Below are positions 12,489 through 16,590 of a stretch of DNA of 16,590 bases, one piece after another (positions within the stretch are counted from its first letter, which is position 1; the number at the start of each line of letters is the position of its first letter). A program made the translations under genes and the position numbers. Under the pieces are notes generated by a model, which saw nothing but the letters and a program-made list of their open reading frames with translations, ran no database searches and had not been told where the DNA came from. The DNA is from JASFHF01 sp050123335 (GTDB lineage: Bacteria; Pseudomonadota; Gammaproteobacteria; UBA12402): contig JASFHH010000037.1 of NCBI GenBank assembly GCA_050123335.1, positions 1-16,590 on the forward strand. The letters are read 5' to 3'.

Positions 12489-13328
12489 ATTTTTACGTAC
12501 CCCGATATCGTTTACATACCCCTCCGGTCTAACGGTTAAATGCAATTTTCGCATTTGATTAAAAATATTCACAGCACTTGGCACTGGCAATGGCGAAGAT
12601 TTCCATACGGCAGTAACTGCCGAATTATCTAATGCTACATTGCCGCTGCTTTTTAATATTTTAACCCCCAAAACTGTGCCACCTGGAGCTAAGTTAATCA
12701 ACAATTGTGCTGATAAGTTTTTATCAATTTTGGACGGAATAATCCAGTTCTGTTCAATTACATTAATAATTAATGATCTATATTTATTGATTTCCGTTAA
12801 CTCCTGCTTAGTTTGTACTGCAGCAATTTGCTGTTGTTTAGCCGCAATTTCTTGCTGTAATTGTTTTTCTACTTCAGTTTGTGTATCTAAATTACGTTTT
12901 TTTAATTCAGCCAAATGTTGCTGCATTCTTTGCTGTCGCTGCTGCATTTGCACTAATTTCTTCTTTGCCAATGCAGCTTGATATTTTTGTTGTTGTGCAA
13001 TTTTGTTCTGTTGTTCTTTAAGCTTAATTAAGCGGCGCTGTTCCGCAATTCTCTGTTGTTTGGCTTGCCTGGCTAAATCGATTAAATGCTTTTGTCGAGC
13101 AATTTCGGCACGATGTTTAGCTTGACGTTCCGCTTTAATTTTGTTTATTTGTTGTTGTATTTGCCGTTGATTAACCGCGGTTGCGTGCACAATTTTTGGT
13201 GATGAATTTGGCAAAACCGCCGTACGTAAATGATTTTTAAAATTTAAACTGCCAAACAACACCATAAATGCGGTAACATATAAAACCGCAGCAAAAACAA
13301 AAGATTTTTTATAAAAATTATTCTTCAT
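12474..13328 (-). CDS. tolA: TolA, inner-membrane trans-envelope linker
   Basis: The product (284 residues) is shorter than E. coli TolA (421) because the central helix is short. Domain I is the membrane anchor (SFVFAAVLYVTAFMVLFGSL, 9-28). Domain II (about 50-180) is a long Gln/Lys/Arg/Ala-rich helix (AERQAKHRAEIARQKHLIDL and onward). Domain III (about 184-270) is the TonB/TolA C-terminal fold (YRSLIINVIEQNWIIPSKID...LAPGGTVLGVKILKSSGN..LDNSAVTAVWKSSPLPVP) that contacts TolB and Pal. The start ATG overlaps the tolR stop as ATGA. The last four residues GVKA and the stop codon come from an arm of a palindromic repeat, so the C-terminal tail is an addition to the normal fold. Confidence 0.95.
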   Translation of the reverse strand: MKNNFYKKSFVFAAVLYVTAFMVLFGSLNFKNHLRTAVLPNSSPKIVHATAVNQRQIQQQINKIKAERQAKHRAEIARQKHLIDLARQAKQQRIAEQRRLIKLKEQQNKIAQQQKYQAALAKKKLVQMQQRQQRMQQHLAELKKRNLDTQTEVEKQLQQEIAAKQQQIAAVQTKQELTEINKYRSLIINVIEQNWIIPSKIDKNLSAQLLINLAPGGTVLGVKILKSSGNVALDNSAVTAVWKSSPLPVPSAVNIFNQMRKLHLTVRPEGYVNDIGVRKNGVKA

Positions 13329-13759
13329 ACTTTATCCGGATCAACCGTCATTAAACCAACTTGCTTAACACCCGCACGCTGAAGTAAAACCATTGCCTGC
13401 ACCACTTTTGCATAACTAACCGCCTGGTCACCTTTCACTAATACAGTAATTGATTTACCATTTTGCTTAGCAAGCGCTAATTCTGCTGCAACACGATTCA
13501 TCAATTGCTGTGGCAATAAAGAAATATTGTTATTATCAGAAGAATTCAAATAATATTTTCCATGTTTATCAACTGAAACAATAAGAGGAGTTTTTTGTTT
13601 AATTGACAATGCCCGAGCTTGTGCTTTTGGTAAATTGACATGCACACCTTGACTCAAAAGCGGCGCGGTAATCATAAAAATAACTAATAGCACCAACATT
13701 ACATCAATATATGGAACTATATTAATCTCAGCTATTGGACGACGGCGATAGTTTTTCAT
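13325..13759 (-). CDS. tolR: TolR, inner-membrane proton-channel subunit
   Basis: The product (144 residues, normal length) has a single N-terminal membrane span and a periplasmic ExbD/TolR domain. The span NIVPYIDVMLVLLVIFMITA contains the protonatable Asp of the TolQ-TolR channel (IDVMLVLL), and the N-terminal cytoplasmic stretch is KNYRRRPIAEI. The periplasmic part (about 40-140) ends QMVLLQRAGVKQVGLMT, typical of ExbD-fold proteins. It works with TolQ to couple the proton motive force to TolA movement. It overlaps tolQ upstream and tolA downstream by 4 bases each (ATGA), so translation of the three is coupled. Confidence 0.97.
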   Translation of the reverse strand: MKNYRRRPIAEINIVPYIDVMLVLLVIFMITAPLLSQGVHVNLPKAQARALSIKQKTPLIVSVDKHGKYYLNSSDNNNISLLPQQLMNRVAAELALAKQNGKSITVLVKGDQAVSYAKVVQAMVLLQRAGVKQVGLMTVDPDKV

Positions 13760-14433
13760 TGCTTTTGCCCTAGAAAACCTAACAAATAATTAGAAAATTC
13801 TTCTTCAAATGCTGCATAACGATTTAAAATTTTATCTATTGCATGTGTATAACGATTGTATGCGATCACTGCTGGAATTGCAGCAAACAATCCCATCGCT
13901 GTAGCAATTAATGCTTCTGAAATACCCGGAGCCACCATAGAAATAGTAGCTTGCTGCACACGTCCTAAGGCCTGAAATGCCATCATAATTCCCCATACAG
14001 TTCCAAACAAACCAACATAAGGACTAACTGAACCAACCGTAGCCAAAAACGGTAAATGCGTTTCCAAATTATCTGTTTCCTGCGTATGTGCTACGCGCAT
14101 GGCCCGCTGCACTCCTTCAACCACAACATCATGCGTAATATGCTGTTTATTGCTCAAACGGGAAAATTCTTTAAAACCTGCGCAAAAAATATTTTCCAAT
14201 CCGCTGCGATTATTTTTTTCCTTTAGCGCGTGATAAAAAGTATTAAGATTTTCCGTTTGCCAAATTTGATTTTCAAATGAATTTAACTTATTACGCGACC
14301 AACGCAAGAAAAACCAACGTTGAAAAATAAACACCCAGGAAACAAATGAAGCCAAAAACAATATCAACAGTACTAATTTAACTACAGAACTTGCTGATAA
14401 AAAATATTGAATTACTGAAGAATCTACTGTCAT
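13756..14433 (-). CDS. tolQ: TolQ, inner-membrane motor subunit
   Basis: The product (225 residues) has the MotA/TolQ/ExbB layout: a first membrane helix near 15-37 (SVVKLVLLILFLASFVSWVF), a large cytoplasmic loop (40-125), and two more helices. The conserved THLPFLATVGSVSPYVGLFG then TVWGIM and PGISEALIATAMGLFAAIPAVIAYN are present. Five TolQ are thought to surround two TolR and use proton flow. Only a 11-base gap separates it from ybgC, with AGGGA as the ribosome site. Confidence 0.97.
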   Translation of the reverse strand: MTVDSSVIQYFLSASSVVKLVLLILFLASFVSWVFIFQRWFFLRWSRNKLNSFENQIWQTENLNTFYHALKEKNNRSGLENIFCAGFKEFSRLSNKQHITHDVVVEGVQRAMRVAHTQETDNLETHLPFLATVGSVSPYVGLFGTVWGIMMAFQALGRVQQATISMVAPGISEALIATAMGLFAAIPAVIAYNRYTHAIDKILNRYAAFEEEFSNYLLGFLGQKQ

Positions 14434-14444
14434 TAGATGTTCCC

Positions 14445-14843
14445 TTATTTTAATTGTTGCGATAACTCATTTGGAATACTTTGTAAACATAAGTTATCAT
14501 TTACACATGCCAACTTAATTATACCTTGGCAATAAATCAAATCATTATCTTGAGTATTACGCACCACATGTTTTATCTCCAAAGAAGCTTTGCCAACCTT
14601 TAAGATATCGCAAGTAACTTGCAACTCATCCAAAAGCCGCGCCGGCTTTAAATAGTTTAATTGCGTTGAATGCACCGCAAAACATACACCCTTATCATGC
14701 CAATCACGTACGTTAAAGCCAAAAGACAAAAACCAAGCCGCTCGTGCATGCTCCATATACTTTAAATAATCAGCGTGATAAACCACACCACCAGCATCAG
14801 TATCGGAATAATAAACCCTAGTTGTGTAAATGAATTGTTTCAT
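14445..14843 (-). CDS. ybgC: YbgC, hotdog-fold acyl-CoA thioesterase
   Basis: The product (132 residues) is the single-domain 4HBT thioesterase that heads tol-pal operons. The family signature YYSDTDAGGVVYHADYLKYM (11-30) contains the catalytic aspartate (Asp16 by alignment with E. coli Asp18), then EHARAAWF. Characterised members act on short-chain or ACP-bound acyl groups, and a link with phospholipid synthesis has been proposed. The role in Tol-Pal function is not settled. The ATG follows AGAGG by 6 bases. Upstream lies the 123-base repeat region, which separates it from ruvB. Confidence 0.95.
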   Translation of the reverse strand: MKQFIYTTRVYYSDTDAGGVVYHADYLKYMEHARAAWFLSFGFNVRDWHDKGVCFAVHSTQLNYLKPARLLDELQVTCDILKVGKASLEIKHVVRNTQDNDLIYCQGIIKLACVNDNLCLQSIPNELSQQLK

Positions 14844-14853
14844 TTTAACCTCT

Positions 14854-14976
14854 TGTCATTCCGCGACCTAGCCAAAGCCTGTCCTGCGGCCAAGTCAGTT
14901 GACCGGAGGAATCGCGGAATCCAGCAAAAAAATACATAAACCACATGGATCCCGCGGTCAAGCCGCGGGATGACAA
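14854..14976. repeat. Compound palindromic element between ruvB and ybgC
   Basis: The element is bounded by TTGTCATTCCGCG on the left and CGCGGGATGACAA on the right, imperfect inverted copies of each other. Inside are two hairpins: ATTCCGCGA/TCGCGGAAT (14858-14866 with 14912-14920) and ATCCCGCGG/CCGCGGGAT (14949-14957 with 14963-14971, loop TCAAG). It is much richer in GC than its surroundings. Similar GTCATCCCGCGG palindromes are dispersed in several intracellular proteobacteria. It could also slow or end transcription between ruvB and ybgC. Confidence 0.75.
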
Positions 14977-14980
14977 AAAA

Positions 14981-16015
14981 CTACTCAAATAAATCTTTCT
15001 GCGTAGTTATATCATCCGGGGCTTTAATTCCAAAATGCACATAAGCATGTTGCGTTGCAACCCGACCACGCGGAGTACGCATCATAAAACCTTTTTGAAT
15101 TAAATATGGCTCCAAAATATCTTCAATAGTACCACGCTCTTCACTAATTGCCGCAGCTAAACTATCAACTCCAACCGGCCCGCCATTAAATTTATTAATC
15201 ATCGCTAGTAATAATTTACGATCCAACATATCAAAACCATGTAAGTCAACATCCAACAAATTAAGTGCTTTATCAGCAACTGTTTGCGAAATATTACCAT
15301 CAGCTTTCACTTGCGCATAATCTCTTACGCGACGCAATAAACGGTTAGCAATTCTTGGCGTACCGCGCGCACGTTTAGCAATTTCAATGGCTCCATGCTC
15401 GTCAATTTTTATTTTTAAAATATCTGCTGAACGCTGCACAATCGTTGCTAACTCATCAACATTATAAAATTCCAAACGTTGCACAATGCCAAAACGATCA
15501 CGCAGCGGCGAAGTTAACAACCCTGCTCTTGTAGTTGCACCAACTAAAGTAAACGGTGGTAAATCTAATTTAATTGAGCGAGCTGATGGACCTTCACCAA
15601 TCATAATATCCAACTGATAATCTTCCATTGCCGGATATAAAATTTCTTCAATATAAGGACTTAAACGATGAATTTCATCAATAAACAATACGTCTCTGTC
15701 TTCCAAATTAGTAAGCAACGCCGCCAAGTCTCCAGCTTTTTCCAAAACCGGACCGGAAGTTGTACGCAAGTTTACCCCCATTTCATGCGCAATAATATGC
15801 GCCAAAGTAGTTTTGCCCAATCCTGGAGGTCCAAAAATTAACACATGATCTAATGCATCCTGGCGTTTTTTTGCTGCAGCGATAAAAATTTCCATCTGAT
15901 CGTGTACGGATGCTTGACCAATATAATCATCTAATGTTTTTGGCCGAATAACACGATCATCAATCTCATCTTCAGATAATTGTTCGGTAACTACTAGTCG
16001 ATCTGTTTTGAGCAT
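14981..16015 (-). CDS. ruvB: RuvB, Holliday-junction branch-migration ATPase
   Basis: The product (344 residues, usual size) is a hexameric AAA+ motor that drives branch migration with RuvA. It shows the N-terminal RPKTLDDYIGQ box (24-34), Walker A GPPGLGKT (62-69), Walker B DVLFIDEIH (108-116), sensor 1 TLVGATTRAG (157-166), and the arginine finger segment LRDRFG at about 171-176. The C-terminal winged helix holds PVGVDSLAAAISEERGTIED and RTPRGRVAT. The ATG is preceded by AGGAA overlapping the TAG of ruvA, a 9-base gap, so ruvA and ruvB are co-transcribed. The ruvC gene usually found upstream would lie beyond the right edge. Confidence 0.98.
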   Translation of the reverse strand: MLKTDRLVVTEQLSEDEIDDRVIRPKTLDDYIGQASVHDQMEIFIAAAKKRQDALDHVLIFGPPGLGKTTLAHIIAHEMGVNLRTTSGPVLEKAGDLAALLTNLEDRDVLFIDEIHRLSPYIEEILYPAMEDYQLDIMIGEGPSARSIKLDLPPFTLVGATTRAGLLTSPLRDRFGIVQRLEFYNVDELATIVQRSADILKIKIDEHGAIEIAKRARGTPRIANRLLRRVRDYAQVKADGNISQTVADKALNLLDVDLHGFDMLDRKLLLAMINKFNGGPVGVDSLAAAISEERGTIEDILEPYLIQKGFMMRTPRGRVATQHAYVHFGIKAPDDITTQKDLFE

Positions 16016-16024
16016 AATAAATTC

Positions 16025-16590
16025 CTAAATTTGTTTTAATGCCTGCCGAATAATTTCTTCACTAGTCAACTCTGCCGCATCCAGTTTAGATACCGCACGA
16101 CTAGCATCTTGCGGTTTATATCCCAATGCCACTAATGCGCTAATTGCATCGCGGGTAGCACTGTTAATATCCATAGATGATGTTACACCTTGCATAGCAG
16201 CTTTATTACTATCATTTGCTATTCGCCAATCTTTTAAACGATCACGCATTTCCACAATTAATCGCTCAGCAGTTTTTTTACCAACTCCAGGAATGTGCGT
16301 TAGTCTTGCAGCATCACCACTTTCCACACAAAATACAAACTCATCTGGATCAATGCTGGACAAAATTGCCATTGCCATGCGCGGTCCGACTCCATTTACT
16401 TTAATTAAAGTACGAAACAATGAGCGTTCGCGCAAATCAAAAAAGGCATACAAGTCATGCACATCTTCGCGTACAATTAAATGTGTATACAAAGTTACTT
16501 CTTTGCCAATTTCTGGAAGCTTATAAAAAGTATTCATCGAAGCATAAACTTCATAGCCAACTCCAACCACATCAATCAATAATACTGGTG
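16025..16590 (-). CDS. ruvA: RuvA, Holliday-junction-binding subunit (5' end beyond window)
   Basis: Only the C-terminal 188 or so residues are present. The frame stays open to the window edge and the upstream codons read PVLLIDVVGVGYEV, matching the N-terminal OB domain of RuvA, so the start lies outside. The central tandem HhH motifs are clear (FRTLIKVNGVGPRMAMAI and LTHIPGVGKKTAERLIVEMR), followed by a flexible linker and the small C-terminal domain III (SATRDAISALVALGYKPQDA) that contacts RuvB. RuvA binds the four-way junction as a tetramer or octamer. Confidence 0.97.
   Translation of the reverse strand, partial: PVLLIDVVGVGYEVYASMNTFYKLPEIGKEVTLYTHLIVREDVHDLYAFFDLRERSLFRTLIKVNGVGPRMAMAILSSIDPDEFVFCVESGDAARLTHIPGVGKKTAERLIVEMRDRLKDWRIANDSNKAAMQGVTSSMDINSATRDAISALVALGYKPQDASRAVSKLDAAELTSEEIIRQALKQI

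Noticed and set aside
1..16590. CRISPR array, insertion sequence, integrase or conjugation genes
   Set aside because: No regularly spaced repeats, transposase, recombinase or secretion motifs were seen in any reading frame.

Overview
The window looks like a chromosomal segment of a low-GC gammaproteobacterium. The right-hand third holds a ruvA-ruvB-ybgC-tolQ-tolR-tolA-tolB-pal-cpoB cluster followed by tRNA-Lys(TTT), the order known from Enterobacteria and relatives. The AT-rich coding style, repeated CsrA paralogues, an AbiE system and a YARHG-domain protein fit the Legionellales/Coxiellales side of the class. That placement is an inference from gene content and style, not from a database comparison. 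Nearly all genes read on the minus strand.

Right part (about 9,280-16,590): a core housekeeping block. RuvA (cut by the window edge) and RuvB are the Holliday-junction branch migration motor. YbgC is a hotdog thioesterase. TolQ, TolR and TolA form the inner-membrane energised complex, and TolB, Pal and CpoB complete the trans-envelope Tol-Pal machine used in outer-membrane constriction at division. tolQ/tolR and tolR/tolA overlap by 4 bases. The three larger gaps (ruvB-ybgC, tolA-tolB, tolB-pal) each hold a different palindromic repeat element, and one of these supplies the last four codons and the stop of tolA. A tRNA-Lys gene with its own good promoter closes the block.

Middle (about 5,270-9,150): an AT-rich accessory cassette beside the tRNA. 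It is a tight three-gene unit: an MHS-type MFS transporter, an unassigned ATP-grasp ligase-like enzyme, and a PAS-PAS-LuxR regulator. A small winged-helix protein converges on its end and shares the CTAA of the stop codons. A plausible reading is uptake or export of a carboxylate or amino-acid-like compound, its ATP-dependent ligation, and its own regulator. The substrate is not visible.

Left part (1 to about 5,270): a patchwork with the look of a mobile or defence-type island. It has a secreted DUF4424-like/YARHG protein, an XRE/S24-like repressor divergent from a 58-residue CsrA paralogue, a type IV toxin-antitoxin pair (AbiEi/AbiEii), and a second, canonical CsrA. The XRE-CsrA pair resembles the control region reported for Legionella integrative elements, but no integrase, transposase or conjugation gene is present here. 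No CRISPR array, rRNA or intact insertion sequence was seen.
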